From Schistosoma haematobium (lineage: Eukaryota; Platyhelminthes; Trematoda; Strigeidida; Schistosomatidae), in contig NC_067196.1 of NCBI RefSeq assembly GCF_000699445.3, forward strand, positions 90,002,364 to 90,066,363: a stretch of DNA of 64,000 bases, read 5' to 3'. Position numbers and translations under genes: made by a program. The notes below the pieces were generated by a model that saw nothing but the letters and a program-made list of their open reading frames with translations, was not told the origin of the DNA and did not search any database. Positions within the stretch are counted from its first letter, which is position 1, and each line of letters starts with the position of its first letter. Shown piece by piece: positions 11,570 through 23,010 of the stretch.

Positions 11570-11880
11570 GGGTTTTGTGGAGATTTTAATAATTTCAATA
11601 GTTGAAATCATGAAGCTAGACCACCAACAAAAACCTGGGTTGGTTGAAATTAGACATTAACACCATTGGATGCCAGTTCATTAGTCTAGTGGTTAAGTGC
11701 TCGCGCGCGAGACTGGTAGGTCTTGAGTTCGAATCTCATAGGCCGGGGGGAGCGGGATCGTGGTTGTTCACTGCTAAGGAGTTCTGTACTAGGACGAAAC
11801 GGCCATCCAATGGTTCCAGGTTTTCAATAGTGATCTAGCTTCAACTGACTCATGATTTCAACCATTGAAATCTAAAAACA
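11570..11880. mobile_element. Hammerhead SINE-2 fold-back pair
   Basis: A short antisense 3' end (11573-11640) is followed by a full sense copy (11641-11870) with A-box-like TTAGTCTAGTGGTTAAG, B box GAGTTCGAATCTC and 3' end GACTCATGATTTCAACC. The hammerhead core is CTAAGGA (conserved G5 changed to A), so it should be inactive. Confidence 0.85.
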
Positions 11881-12555
11881 ATTATTGAATAATAAATAAA
11901 AATAAATAAAAAATTTTTGTTTATTATTAATTTTCTATGAAATGATCTCATTTATATCTGATACTTTACTGTTATGCCTAAACATTTACATTTACATTTA
12001 CATATATATATATACAAATTACTAAACTACAAAATGGTTTCCATGTGTTTATCAAACATAGAAATAACTAAAATATTAAAGTTTTTAGGGTCAATGAAAA
12101 ATTAATACATTTTCTATTTGTATATCTGTGTGTATGTGTGTATGCGCATGGATACACACAAAACATAAATGAAAATATTTATCCATTAGGTATATTGTAT
12201 TACAAAATTACATCAATATTTCAACATAACTAACATATATATATATATGTATGTATGGAGGTATGGAGCTATGGATGTATGTGGGTGACAGATACGTGAT
12301 TACGTTCATTTATCAATAATCGATGAAATGAGTTGAAACATTGAAACTAACATCTAACTACTGATTGGATAAAGTAGTATATTGATGAGATGATAATGAG
12401 TATATTAGAAATTTATTTTAAAAGTACACCGAAAAATAATAATAAGTTTTTGTTTTTCAGTTATTTCATTAGTTACATAAAAAAATTTTGTGTATCGATT
12501 AATGGTTTGTGTTTTTTTTTAAATCAATGTATTAAAAATATATATTATCTCTAAG
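11881..12555. other. AT-rich stretch with small AT microsatellites
   Basis: Short TA runs near 12003-12015 and 12236-12250, otherwise unassigned. Confidence 0.45.
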
Positions 12556-13025
12556 TAAAGATGGATGGATGAATGGTAGTTAGTAGTGGAATCTAGGATA
12601 CGTGTTTCATTCCATTTGGGACTCGTGAACTAGATTTACCTGCATGTCAGACTTGTTGATGTTCAGTTTGGGACTTGGGACCAAGTACCGTTCACTTGAA
12701 ATATCATTGGATTATCTACTTAGTTATTGAGTTTTGATAGTCACTTGCTTGTGCAATGAGATGAAGTTTAAATTCGTTTGCTATTGTTTATTTGAATCTT
12801 CTCATTGATGTTTAGGACTGCAACTCTGAGATGCAGGTACATATAAATAGAATGAAACGCGCGTCCTGGATTCCATTGCTAACCACTATCCATCTTTGTT
12901 TATAATGCTTATGAATTAAGGCAATATCAATGCAATAGGTACATTATGTACATATGCCAATAAGAGACTGATCCATTTCAGTTTTAAACACCAATGGGAA
13001 GATTCAAGTAAACAATGAATATTGA
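12556..13025. mobile_element. Sm-alpha-type SINE fold-back pair, degraded
   Basis: An antisense copy (12556-12830) then a sense part from CTCTGAGATGCAGGTACAT (12828) to the 3' half ending near 13010. In the antisense hammerhead the core CTGA reads TTCA. In the sense one CAGCTGACGAGTCCC is deleted, though GAAACGCGCGTCCTGGATTCC remains. Neither can cleave. Confidence 0.82.
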
Positions 13026-13750
13026 TATAAATATAAGATAAATATCTTCATATAATCAACTTTACATCATAATGAATTCGATAGATTTAGATTATAAAAC
13101 ACGAATAAATCAACATCAGACTAATGAAAAGAAATTTTATAGTTTGCACAACACGTATCTCAGCTACTACAATTAGTAAAGATTCATTACCTCATCAAAT
13201 AATTTAACATATTCATTTAGTACTTTGTATCGAACCTCAACACTCCTCACTCGGTGATTCCAATATATACGACTAATGCTTTAAGAATACTTATGATTGA
13301 ATACTAGCAACTAATGAATATCCTCTATTTTTGAAGGTCATAATTCACAGCCATAAATTAGAACCAAATTAATTGCTATACTGCACACTCATTCTTTGTG
13401 TGACAGCTCAGGTTTAAACTAGCCACCTAGTTCACAACACCTCTAGAATAAAACTAAAACTATCATATTCGGAATTTGATAGTTGCTTAGATTAGATCAT
13501 AAAAATCTGATTATTAGTGTTAATCATGAGCTTATACCATATTTGTTTATGATGAACTCTATCATTTGATTTAGTGAATGAGTGTTAAGAACATAATGTT
13601 AACTAGGGATTTCTTCTATGAACATATTACTTTAGCGCATCTTAGTTTCGTGGATGAAATAACAGAGTGAAACTTCAATCTTGTCATGAAACCCACATGG
13701 GAAATTATGTTGTTATATACAACATTCACTCAGTAAATGAATGTAAAAAT
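13026..13750. other. AT-rich stretch without recognised features
   Basis: No coding or repeat similarity identified. Confidence 0.45.
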
Positions 13751-13751
13751 T

Positions 13752-13990
13752 TCACTGGTTGAAATCATAAGTTAATTGAAGCTAGATCACCACGAAAAGT
13801 CTGGGAGCACTGGACGGCCGTTTCGTCCTAGTATAGGACTCCTCAGCAGTGCGCATCCACGATCCCGCGCCCCTCCCATGAGATTCGAACCCAGGACCTA
13901 TCACTCTCGCGCCAGGCCCTCAACCAAATAGACCACTGAGCCGGCATTGAATGTTATTAATGTCTAAGTTCAACCAATTCACGAATGTAA
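13752..13990 (-). mobile_element. Hammerhead SINE-2, antisense, with tRNA-like head
   Basis: Reading the minus strand: 5' part GTTGAACTTAGACATTAA, A box near CGGCTCAGTGGTCTATTTGG, B box GGGTTCGAATCTCATGGG, hammerhead, then 3' end CTTTTCGTGGTGATCTAGC. These are internal RNA polymerase III promoter elements of a tRNA-derived SINE. Confidence 0.88.
13807..13852 (-). ncRNA. Intact hammerhead ribozyme, SINE-2 type
   Basis: On the minus strand every required element is present: stem I GCACTG/CAGTGC (six perfect pairs), core CTGAGGA, stem II GTCCTA/TAGGAC (six pairs, loop TAC), GAAA, stem III ACGG/CCGT and cleavage triplet GTC. It is the best preserved ribozyme in the window. Self-cleavage is inferred from the motif. 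Confidence 0.9.
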
Positions 13991-14337
13991 AAATGCTAGA
14001 AAAAATTCTCGATACTCCACACATATTGATTATTGAAAAACATATAGGATACAAATTCCTAAACATCTATCCTATCCCGTTCATGTAAAAATAGTTTGTT
14101 TGTTTTCATTTTAGTTAGACAAACAATGACTCGTAAATTCACATCGACTAATTATATGTGTCAAGGTTATCTGGTAATTATTTTGTCTATTTAAGTGTAC
14201 CAATAAGATCGAATGGTTTAGTAGGATATGTGAAATTAATATGAAAGGAAATTTTTGTAAAAATGAAAATTAATGCCAATTTGGATTGGAAATCTCTTAC
14301 AAAATTACATTTTCATCATTGAAATGAATTCACTACT

Positions 14338-14452
14338 TCTATGAATTCGGTGTTCATCTTGCTGTGCTAATGAGTTATGGCAACTTGAACCGATGGATAT
14401 ATGTGCCTGGTTCTACATTGTAGCTGACTGAATGACTGACATTGAAGTGATA
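14338..14452 (+). mobile_element. LINE B 3' terminal fragment, sense
   Basis: ATGAATTCGGTGTTCATCTTGC through GTAGCTGACTGAATGACTGAC matches the 3' end of the LINE B at 47130-47230, including its TGAC-type tail. Confidence 0.7.
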
Positions 14453-14574
14453 TACACATTTCAAACCTAACAGAAACTATAACTTATAACATTAAAGAAG
14501 AAGAATGTTACGTAATCTGAATGAGAAAATTCACTTATAATTATTGAAATAGTCAAGATGATAACAAAGAGCTT

Positions 14575-15300
14575 TACTTAAGATTATGAATCGATCAATG
14601 TTAGATTGTAGCGGTAAATAAATCCCCAAAATAAATAGCTCTGTAAGTTTTCGACATTGGATGCTGACCAGATTAGTTTTAGTGAACTCATCTGGCTGAA
14701 GGCGCTCGGTCATGCATCCGCATCAGATCACGTGTGGTAACGCTGTGCTCAACATCAACCGCAATCGTTAGCCAGATTAGATCAGAGAATTCCGATATAT
14801 TGGTCATCGCCAAATACACTCTTCCGATCTCCTCGATTCTGTCTTTTGATTTCTGTTGGTGGTTACGACTTATATTAGGTGTTACTGGTAGAAGCGTTGT
14901 AAAACACTGAATACCTGTGTCATCTTCAAGATCGTCATTGCGAACGTGGGAGCACTGAACGACAGTTTCTTCCCAATATGGGACCCCTCATCAGTGAGCA
15001 TCCATGATCCTGCATGCGGGATTAGAATCCACGACATATCGGTCGCACTCACGAACGCTTAACCTCTAAACTACTGAGCTAATATCCAACGCTGTTAATA
15101 TCTAACTTCAAACAACCTACGAAACTGAACCACCATATTCCATTGTATGGTATAGATAGTCGTCTCTACCTGACACGGATTAGCTCAACTGAACACTAGA
15201 ACTCCGAGGAATCACCTCACGAAGGTATTCACTAGTAAGTACGGTGTTCTAACATTGATCGATTCATGATCTCAATCAAAAACTCAACAATCTCCACAAC
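14575..15300. mobile_element. Hammerhead SINE-2 fold-back, split by a solo LTR
   Basis: Antisense SINE at 14575-14606 resumes at 14929 (GTGGGAGCACTGAACGAC) and runs to about 15240. Then a short sense 3' end follows (AACATTGATCGATTCATGATC, 15249-15300). The ribozyme core is damaged (C3 lost in the antisense copy). A solo LTR at 14607-14928 interrupts it. Confidence 0.82.
14607..14928 (+). mobile_element. Solo CsRn1-like LTR with AGAT target duplication
   Basis: TGTAGCGGTAAATAAATCC..CTGTGTCATCTTCA, same length and order as the LTR at 41790-42113. AGAT occurs at 14603-14606 and 14929-14932 as a 4-bp target duplication. The LTR sits inside SINE-2, so it is younger than that SINE. Confidence 0.92.
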
Positions 15301-16445
15301 GTCATACTGTGAAGAGATTCAATAAAACAATATGTTTTTGTAAAATTATTATCAAAATTTGCTACCTTCAAGTTAATGTTTTTAATGATTTGAATGTAGA
15401 CTTCGTAACATGTATGGGATAAATATCATTTTAATTTTTGATCACAATAAGAATGGGATTGCAAGGAGGACTTTTGTAAGCAATCAAAATAAAACAAAAC
15501 ATAGACTATGTTTCGATCAAGTTAATTTTTGTCACTAAGACAATATCTGTGATTTCCAAGAAATTCTTGTTCTTCATGCAAATTAAACCGGATTCAACCT
15601 GTATCTAACTTTGATAGAGTCGGGTTGCAACTGAACTATTATTGAGTGGTAATTATTTAAATCAGTGAATAGCAATTGATACTTGATATTAACTGTCTAA
15701 TCAAGTTAATATGTTCCGTTTTACTCGTCAATATGATGTATCTTAACACTCAATATTGTCTGGTGTAGGAGTACGTTGTAAAAAAGTTAAGTGTCGTCAA
15801 ACCAAAACGTAAAGTTATTGATTGTTGGAAAGAGTTGTTTATGTAAGTCCATATTCACCTGTTGTTGTATGTACTTTTGTCATAGTAATTTGTTGAAGAC
15901 AATGGATGACATGATTCAGAAGCGATTACCTCACTCTTTATTATATGTCATATACTTAAATAAGAACTTTCGTCTAAATTTGATCGACTAATTTCTTAGT
16001 ATTTGGGCATCGAGTTAATGTGAGATATTAAAGAAGAAGTATGTATTTGTGAAATTTGAAGTAAATTCAACGTTTCACTTGGTAATCTGGTCCAAGCTTT
16101 CTCAAGGAAATATAATCAAACACCAAAATTATCGAATATAAATAGGTAAATGTTTCTCCAGTTTACTGTATAATGAATAAGTCATCCAATCAACGTTAAC
16201 AACGTTTAAAGTAGGTATTTACATTAGTGTGTATGAGACTACTTCAAATTCTTTCTCTGAGATTTTACAAATACATTCTTCCTCTTTAATGTCATATCCT
16301 GAGTTTCAAAATCTCAGACTATTTTCATATTCATTCATTCTTCTCGGATCATATTGTCCATGCATGATCATTTCTCCTACTGTTTTGAACGATAAACGTA
16401 TACACCAGGTCTTAATAACCTTATGCCTAACTGTCTGACTAAATT
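15301..16445. other. AT-rich intergenic DNA
   Basis: Nothing recognised; the open frames at 15791-15991 and 16229-16438 show no family motifs. Confidence 0.45.
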
Positions 16446-16815
16446 ATATTTTTCTGATTGAGATCATGAACCGATTGATGTTAGACCACCGTTGAAAACC
16501 TGGAAGCACTGGACGGCCATTTTGTCCTATTGTGGGACTCCTCAACAATGCGCATCCACGATCTCGCTCGCGGGATTCGAAACCAGGGCATTCGGTATAG
16601 CGCATGAACGTTTAACCTACTGAACCACTGAGCCGACATCTGACGGTATTAGTGTCTAACATTAATCAATCCACGAAGTCGCGCGACCTTCTTCTCCACC
16701 TGTTGAGGAGTCCCACAATAAGACGAAACGGCCGTCCAGTGTTTTCAGGTTTCCAACGGTGGTCTAATATCAATCGGTTCATGATCTCAATCACAATTTT
16801 AATCATCTTCACAAC
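16446..16815. mobile_element. Hammerhead SINE-2 fold-back pair
   Basis: An antisense copy with B box in GATTCGAAACCAGGG runs to about 16695. At CACCTGTTGAGGAGTCCC (16697) the sequence turns to sense hammerhead plus 3' end. Antisense ribozyme: C3 to T and GAAA to AAAA. Sense ribozyme: C3 to T. Both should be dead. Confidence 0.86.
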
Positions 16816-17394
16816 CCCTGTACTGGTTATACTTTTCTCCTGTCTAACAGTTATCCATATAGTTTTCGTCTTAATCTCCTCAGCTCATAGAAGTGTTTTT
16901 TTTACATTATTTTCTATAAACAACTAAATATATTGTTGATATCGATTGAAATATTACAAAGTCACATGTTACATAACCTATTTAGATCAAATATTCATTT
17001 TTAATAAAAATGACATACGGGAATCATTTAATAAGATTGAATAGATCACATTAGACATGTACATGTAGTTGACTTGTATTTCCTCTCAACAACAACAAAA
17101 ACAACAACTTATTAGTCGACAAATAAACAAAAATGTAATTTTGTTTATTTATTATAAAAAAATTGTTGTCAATTTTGATCTTAGCAAATAGTTACAATGA
17201 CAAGATATTACGAATTACACAGTACACAGTACACTTACACACACACACACACACAAACTTGCAAATGAATAGTTGTATACGCTTACATATCCAAACGTAC
17301 AAACAATAATATCGTTTTTTGTCATTCTAATATTGTACATTTGAAAAGTGATAGATGAATACAGCTAACAGTAATATCTTTATGTTATAGATTT
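16816..17394. other. AT-rich stretch with (CA)n
   Basis: A CA run at about 17235-17256; no other feature recognised. Confidence 0.5.
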
Positions 17395-17590
17395 CACAAA
17401 CCGACTAAAGTTAGATATATATCATAAAGTAGGAATTGTTGGACAGTTGTGTCTTCCTAATGCTGGACTATTCAGAAATATGCATTTATAATCTTGTTAT
17501 ATGCATTCGAAACTAGGATCTTCGATCTCGTTATGAATGTGTAATCATTTGACCAATTATGGCATCACTCATTGGTGTACAATTTTAATT
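17395..17590 (-). mobile_element. Very old SINE-2 relic, antisense
   Basis: Order of words fits SINE-2 in antisense (CACAAACCGACTAAAGTTAG, then TGGACAGTTGTGTCTTCCTA, ATTCGAAACTAGGATC, TTTGACCAATTATGGCATC) but divergence is heavy. No ribozyme core survives. Confidence 0.55.
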
Positions 17591-18190
17591 TGAATCACTA
17601 TCCAAAAACACGTACACTGAGAAATATGTTTAGCTTAAAATTACAAGGTAATATTAATGACATGATTCATTGGTATTCTGTTGGTTGACAGTTGTAATAT
17701 GTTATCCTTTAATTAGATATACAGATAGGAGTATAGAAAATTATTCTCAATAAATCTTATATAATATTTAGTATGATACGGATATATGAAGATCCATCCA
17801 GGTCGGGGAACGAAATTGCAGTAAAATCGTCTATCTGAGCTACCAATCTTCTTTACTATTTCAATATCATTAGTAGTTTATGTTATGAAAGACCGTAAAG
17901 TTCTGTAGAAAGAAAATTGTGAACGAGAAATAATGTGATAAGTCACGGAAGTTCAACCAGTTTGTACGGTTTACAGATAAAGTTGCTTAGTATTTAAAGT
18001 AAATAATCTTATGTCACGAATCTGACATGTCGAAAATAGAAGTAATCCGACATTACTAAATCCGAACGTGTGCTCATCTGCAACGATTTATACTTAGAAC
18101 TAAAAATGGAGCATAATTTAGATCATATAGAATACTGGAATACTAAAATTGTATAAAATATTAAGTGTTAAAAGGATGAATATTAACTGG
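17591..18190. other. Unassigned AT-rich stretch
   Basis: No recognised feature. Confidence 0.4.
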
Positions 18191-18194
18191 AAAC

Positions 18195-18295
18195 ATCTGG
18201 AAACGATTACCTGGGATAGATTTGAATGGAGAATGTAGTTAGGTGGCCAATGCTCTTCTATGACACATGGTAACAAGCGTAAGTAAGCAAGTGTT
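18195..18295 (+). mobile_element. LINE A2 (diverged RTE-like) 3' end
   Basis: GGAAACGATTACCTGGGATAG..GGTAACAAGCGTAAGTAAGCAAG resembles the reverse of 26380-26480 and ends in the TAAG-type tail. Only about 100 bp remain. Confidence 0.55.
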
Positions 18296-18354
18296 GAATG
18301 TTAGATGCTTTATATATATTTAAATGAATCCCACTAATTAATAATTAATTTAAT

Positions 18355-18908
18355 AGTGGATGGAACGCAAAGCAAGAGCAGCATATCTACAATTGAGCAA
18401 CATATGGAACTCAATACAAATGTCAACAAGCCAACACCAAAGTCAGAATTTTCAATAAAAATATCAAGACAGATCTAATGTATGGGGTGGAAACTACCAC
18501 AACCATCATCTTGAAGATACTAGTGTTTAGTAACAGTTGTCTGCACAAACTACTTCGGATCCGGTGGCCAGATACTATCAGCAACAATCTACTGTGAGAG
18601 AGAACAAATCAGATTGCTGTGGAGGAAGAAATGAGGAAGAGGTGCTGGAAGTGGATAGGACACACATTGAAGAAAGCACCGAACCTCATCACAAGGCAAG
18701 CCCTCACATGGACTCCTCAAGGCCAAAGGAGAAGCCAAAGACCAAAGAACACATTACGTCGACTAATGGAGACAGGTAATGAGGAGACTGAACAACAATT
18801 GCACAGAACTAGAAAGGAAGGCTCATGGCAGAATGGGTTGGAGAACGCTGGACGGTGGCTTATGTTCCATTGGGAGTAACAGGCGTAAGTTATTAAGTAA
18901 GTAAGATG
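18355..18908 (+). pseudogene. RTE-like LINE A 3' end, sense
   Basis: From AAAGCAAGAGCAGCATATCTAC through the [16 protein letters not shown] and LCSIGSN-equivalent end (GTTCCATTGGGAGTAACAGG) to TAAG repeats. Several frameshifts. It is 5'-truncated. Its tail faces the tail of the next, antisense copy about 90 bp away. Confidence 0.82.
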
Positions 18909-18993
18909 AAACACTTTTTTCATTGACTGAATGTAGTTACATGTCAACGGAAGAAAGAAAAGCTTGAATTCACTTTATAAATATTTACAACAA

Positions 18994-19222
18994 GTAACTT
19001 ACTTACTTACTTACTTACGCCTGTTACTCCCAATGGAGCATAGGACGCTGACCAGCATTCTCCAACCCACTCTGTCCTGAGCCTTCTTTTCTAGTTCCAT
19101 CCAATTCTTGTTCATTTTTCTCATGTCTATCTTCATTTCTCGGCGTAATGTGTTCTTTAGTCTTCCTCTTTTCATTTGACCTTCAGGATTCCATGTGAGG
19201 GCTTGTCTTGTGACGCAGTAAA
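18994..19222 (-). pseudogene. RTE-like LINE A 3' end, antisense
   Basis: Begins (CTTA)n then CGCCTGTTACTCCCAATGGAG. It codes in reverse for [35 protein letters not shown]. It stops at the codons for CVTRQ, so only about 75 codons remain. Confidence 0.82.
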
Positions 19223-19782
19223 AGGTAGTATTAAAAGTAATATTCATAATGATAAACTAAATATCAAAGTCCTAATGGCCTATGCTTCTACATAGATATC
19301 AAGTAAAGTACAATAAAGAAAAGATTATAGACTGTACATTGTTTAGTTGTAAATTTTGGCATAGTGATTATTTTGTTTGTTTGTTCTTATCAAATTTGTC
19401 GATGAATATGATTGTTTTGACTATCTATTGTAAACAAGTTCATCAGTTTAAAGGGTTAACATAGATTTTCTATTATAAAGTGATTATCACAAAGATCATT
19501 TAGATGATTTCGAATGATCATTCTAATCAAAGAGAGAAGGTGTCAAGAATTATTGAGATGTTATTTTATTGAATTATCTCAAAGTGTGAAAACTAAAGAG
19601 GTATCACAATACTGTCAGTACAAAGAAAAGTTTTCAATACAGTGTTGTTGAACCGGATGAAAAATTCAATAAACGCTGAATTCCGAGATCAACAGGTTGA
19701 ATTCTGTAGAGATTGATAGTGCACAGATCAAATTGCAACATTATGGATCATTGTTGAATAATAAATTGAATAGAATTCATCA
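19223..19782. other. Unassigned AT-rich stretch
   Basis: No recognised feature. Confidence 0.4.
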
Positions 19783-20030
19783 TTAAATGTCAACTTCCTT
19801 GACCATGAGAACGCATTTGACAATGTGGATAGGAAAACCATATGGAATCATTCTCGATTCAGTAGCTGAGAACATCGTCAACATCATACGGAATTCATAC
19901 AACAGACTACACTGCAAAATGATGCACAGAAGACAACTTACAGATGCATTCCAAATGAGGACAAATGTTAGACAAGTCTGACACAACTGAAGAACATATG
20001 GAACTCAAAACAACTCTCAGTCAACATTCA
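19783..20030 (+). pseudogene. LINE A reverse-transcriptase core fragment
   Basis: In one frame VNFLDHENAFDNVDRKTIW (RT motif A with the catalytic Asp of FLD and AFD). After a frame change ENIVNIIRNSYNRLHC and QLTDAFQMRTNVRQ follow (the approach to motif B). It then jumps to [14 protein letters not shown] sequence, so the YADD part is deleted. This is the only place in the window where RT motif A of LINE A is visible. Confidence 0.78.
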
Positions 20031-20289
20031 TGAATACCTACTAATTTTCCCAGTCAATGTTACTTACGATCATTTGTCTATAGTTATATTATCAATCTTT
20101 ATGATGGTTTATTGATTGTATCACTAATTTTTTCTTCTTTCAATCTTAATAATTGATGAGATAAGTTAACTATGCAGTTTGTGTAGTTACTACATTCTAA
20201 TAAAATTTTACATTTTTGTTTCTTATTGTAAAATCAATATTTAGTTTAGTGTTGAGTATCAATTAAACAAATTGATTTTTACTAGTATA

Positions 20290-20505
20290 GGGGTTGTGGA
20301 GATTATTAAGTTTTTGATTGAGATCATGAACCGATTGATGTTAGACCACCACCTTTGGAAACCTGGAAGCACTGGACGGCCGTTTAGTCTTATTGTGGGG
20401 CTCCTCAGCAGTGCGCATCCACGATCCCGTCATCCAGTGCTTCCAGGTTTCCAAAGGTGGTGGTCTAACATCAATCGGTTCATGATCTCAATCAAAAAAA
20501 TTGAT
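20290..20505. mobile_element. Hammerhead SINE-2 fold-back pair
   Basis: An antisense 3' half (20309-20428) is followed directly by a sense 3' end (20430-20498). Both arms carry the same unusual ACCACCACCTTTGG/CCAAAGGTGGTGGT variant, so one arm was copied from the other rather than inserted separately. Ribozyme in the antisense arm: GAAA reads TAAA, dead. Confidence 0.88.
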
Positions 20506-21194
20506 TTTTATTGACTAGAAAGGTGTTTCAATCATGTTAGCCTCTTCTAAGAACAATCACTTTGAATCGATTATTTAGCGAACGTGTTCATTTCTAATAT
20601 TAAGTGTGTACTGATCATAAAAGGTATATATATATATAACTCATAAAACTTGATCGTCCTACCCTAGCGTTATATAGATTTGGATCATTAAACTTAATGT
20701 GATCATAAATTATGATCGATTCGATCGAATTAATTATTGTGTAAGATTGTCATGTTTAACTGATTCGTAATATTTATTGAAAACCATTAATGATTACTTA
20801 TTTGTACTACTGATTACTTATCATTCTAATGAATTCAAAAAGTAATTGGAGTCAGTAAACACAATGAAATAGATTACATCACTGTACATATTACATAAAA
20901 GTACAAGTAGTAGGTAGTCAGGTGTACTGATAGTAGTAAGGAGAATAAAATAGTTAAACATTGGAAATAGTAGGTCAAACATTGGTAAATAGACAAAACA
21001 TTAAAACCATTACATAATAAGAAGTGTGTAAATAATTAGATAGTGAAGTATACAAATGAAATGAGACAGAAAATTGTAAACAAATACAAGATGTACATAT
21101 GCCAACATCAGACTGATCACTTGCAGTCCAAGTGAATTTAAATACAGGATATGAAAATAGTGCCAAAGTAAGATTTAGGAGTCATATTAAGCAA
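20506..21194. other. AT-rich stretch, no gene
   Basis: Short TA run near 20626-20638. Nothing else recognised except a short word at 21090-21130 resembling Sm-alpha sequence (CATATGCCAACATCAGACTG). Confidence 0.45.
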
Positions 21195-21935
21195 TGATCT
21201 CAAAACCACCAGTCACTGTAAGGCTGTTGGTCCATACCAGAAATTAGATGACGAGGTATTATGCTTCATACTTTCCTTTAGCATTCGGCAGCTAAATCCA
21301 GCAGGGTCATGTCAGGACAATTTTTGAGCTTGTCTAGGATTCTTGTTTGGATATCAGCATACTGGGGTGAACGGAGGCTACAGACAAATAATAAGGATTT
21401 AAACTGGTCTTCAGTCATGGAAGACAATTTAAACCTCTCACATTCTTGGCTCACAATTAATGCATGTTTCACCCAGTCATCTCTTGGTTCTTTCATTATC
21501 TTAGAGCATTGGTAACGGGTATAACGTAGAGATGAATGCCCTCCAAAGATATGAGACAGGGTTTTTATTATTTCATCAAAACTAAAGTCTCGTGGATACT
21601 TCAGGAGAATGAAGTTAGCATAGCGACCGTATTCTTAGAAATGTTCTGACTTTTGAGGCGTCATCAAATTTGCGAAGATCAACATAGAACAAATCTTCCT
21701 ACTTCTCAAACCAAGAAACAAAAGTTGCATCAGCACCATCATAAATAAATGTATGGATGGTATTAATGATCGAATCGGATTGAGATACTTGTGATCCACC
21801 AGAAGCAGAGTTCTTCTGGGAAAGGCAGAATTTCTGAATCATGGCTTCCATGATTCTGCTTTGGGATTGTTCAAACCTCTTTTCTTGACGCTCCATATGA
21901 GCTTTTAGTTACTCCAAGGTAATATTCATTGTAGT
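21195..21935 (-). pseudogene. Ty3/gypsy gag fragment
   Basis: Minus-strand frames: MNITLE, stop, LKAHMERQEKRFEQSQ (about 21930-21850), then FVSWFEK (21700). After frameshifts comes EQFKSLLFVCSLRSPQYADIQTRILDKL with TLLDLAAEC (21490-21280). This order matches the N-terminal Gag region found with K02A2.6-type gypsy polyproteins. At least one in-frame stop and two frame changes make it dead. It differs from the CsRn1-like gag at 42.3 kb. Pol is absent. Confidence 0.65.
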
Positions 21936-22290
21936 ATTCCCGTCGCCACTGTTAAGTCTTGCAAATTCAACGCTATTTTCGTTTCCTAACCTATTCTGTA
22001 ACCCCAAGCTAGAACTATACAACGACCTGAACACGAGAGAAATATGCGAGAAGTACTATACCCCAAGGTTCATTTCGATACAGAAAATATATGATTTTTA
22101 CAATATTTTAGATTTGCTTGTGTTGCTAGAAGATTCTGGAATGCAACTAAATATAGTATCAGTGTAGCAATCAGCCAATCAGCACCTCTACATGTGACGT
22201 TTCGCCCCCTTGATATCTTTAGCTAAAACTTTAAATGAACGCTGATTGGAGGAAACGCTTCTTAGTGTTCCCTGACCTTTGCGAGAAATT
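21936..22290 (-). other. Possible leader/LTR of the gag fragment
   Basis: The stretch upstream of gag is less AT-rich than its surroundings and has no other match in the window. A leader or LTR is the natural guess, but no second copy is available to prove LTR ends. Confidence 0.3.
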
Positions 22291-22299
22291 TGCCGGCTC

Positions 22300-22800
22300 A
22301 CCCCAACAAAATGTTCAAATTATTATACCCGATTTACGTGCGACCACACATGGAATATAGGATTCACTAGCTAATTCTTGTTCCAAGTATGAAGCAGAGA
22401 TGCCGGAAAGAGTCCAACGACGAGGTACTAAGATGGTACAAGGCCTATCTGACCTATCTTATGAAGACAGACTGAGACACCCCAACTTATTTCCGTTATC
22501 TTACCGTAGAGTATGGGGTGATCTAATATTGTCTTATCGTATACTGAACGATGACCTTGGTATTAACATGTCTTATCTTTTACTTTTATCTAGGGCTGAT
22601 CATTTGAGAGGACATTCGAAGAAAGTTCAAAAACCGAGATCAAATCGTTTACATCTGGAGTTTCGTTTCTCGTACAGAGTAGTGAATTACTAGAATTCTC
22701 TACCGGAACATGTAATATCATCACCTGTTAATATATTCAAAACGAGATTGGACCTCCATAGTTTTACAAACTGCAAGGATTAATATAGGTCGATAGACCT
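22300..22800 (+). pseudogene. CR1-like LINE C-terminal fragment
   Basis: Reads MFKLLYPIYVRPHMEY, stop, then after a shift RVQRRGTKMVQGLSDLSYED and RRVWGDLILSYRILN. A region FSYRVVNY, stop, NSLPEHV follows, then the closing FKTRLDLHSF. This is the C-terminal block of CR1/jockey-type RT proteins. It is of a different subfamily from 3674-4690. Inactive. Confidence 0.82.
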
Positions 22801-22861
22801 CCTATTCTTATTACTGAAGACTGATAACAAAAATAAATTAAGATTAAAATAATAAAAAATT

Positions 22862-23010
22862 ATATCAGAAGGGTTTTGTGAATATTATAGTAATCTCAAT
22901 GGTTGAGATTATGAGTCCCACAATAGGACGAAACGGTCGTCCAGTGCTTTCAGGTTTTCTATGGTGGTCTAGCTTCAACTGACTCATGATCTCAGTCATT
23001 GAAATTAGTA
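22862..23010. mobile_element. Hammerhead SINE-2 fold-back, core at the junction
   Basis: A 50-bp antisense 3' end (GGGTTTTGTGAATATTATAG..GAGATTATGAG) is joined to a sense part starting TCCCACAATAGGACGAAACGG. The junction falls inside the ribozyme core, replacing CTGAGGAG by TTATGAG. The rest of the sense hammerhead and 3' end are well kept. Confidence 0.85.

Noticed and set aside
14975..15005. CTGATGA in the SINE at 14.98 kb read on the minus strand as a canonical core
   Set aside because: Alignment with other SINE-2 copies shows the true core lost its C; the apparent CTGATGA is shifted three bases and stems do not fit.
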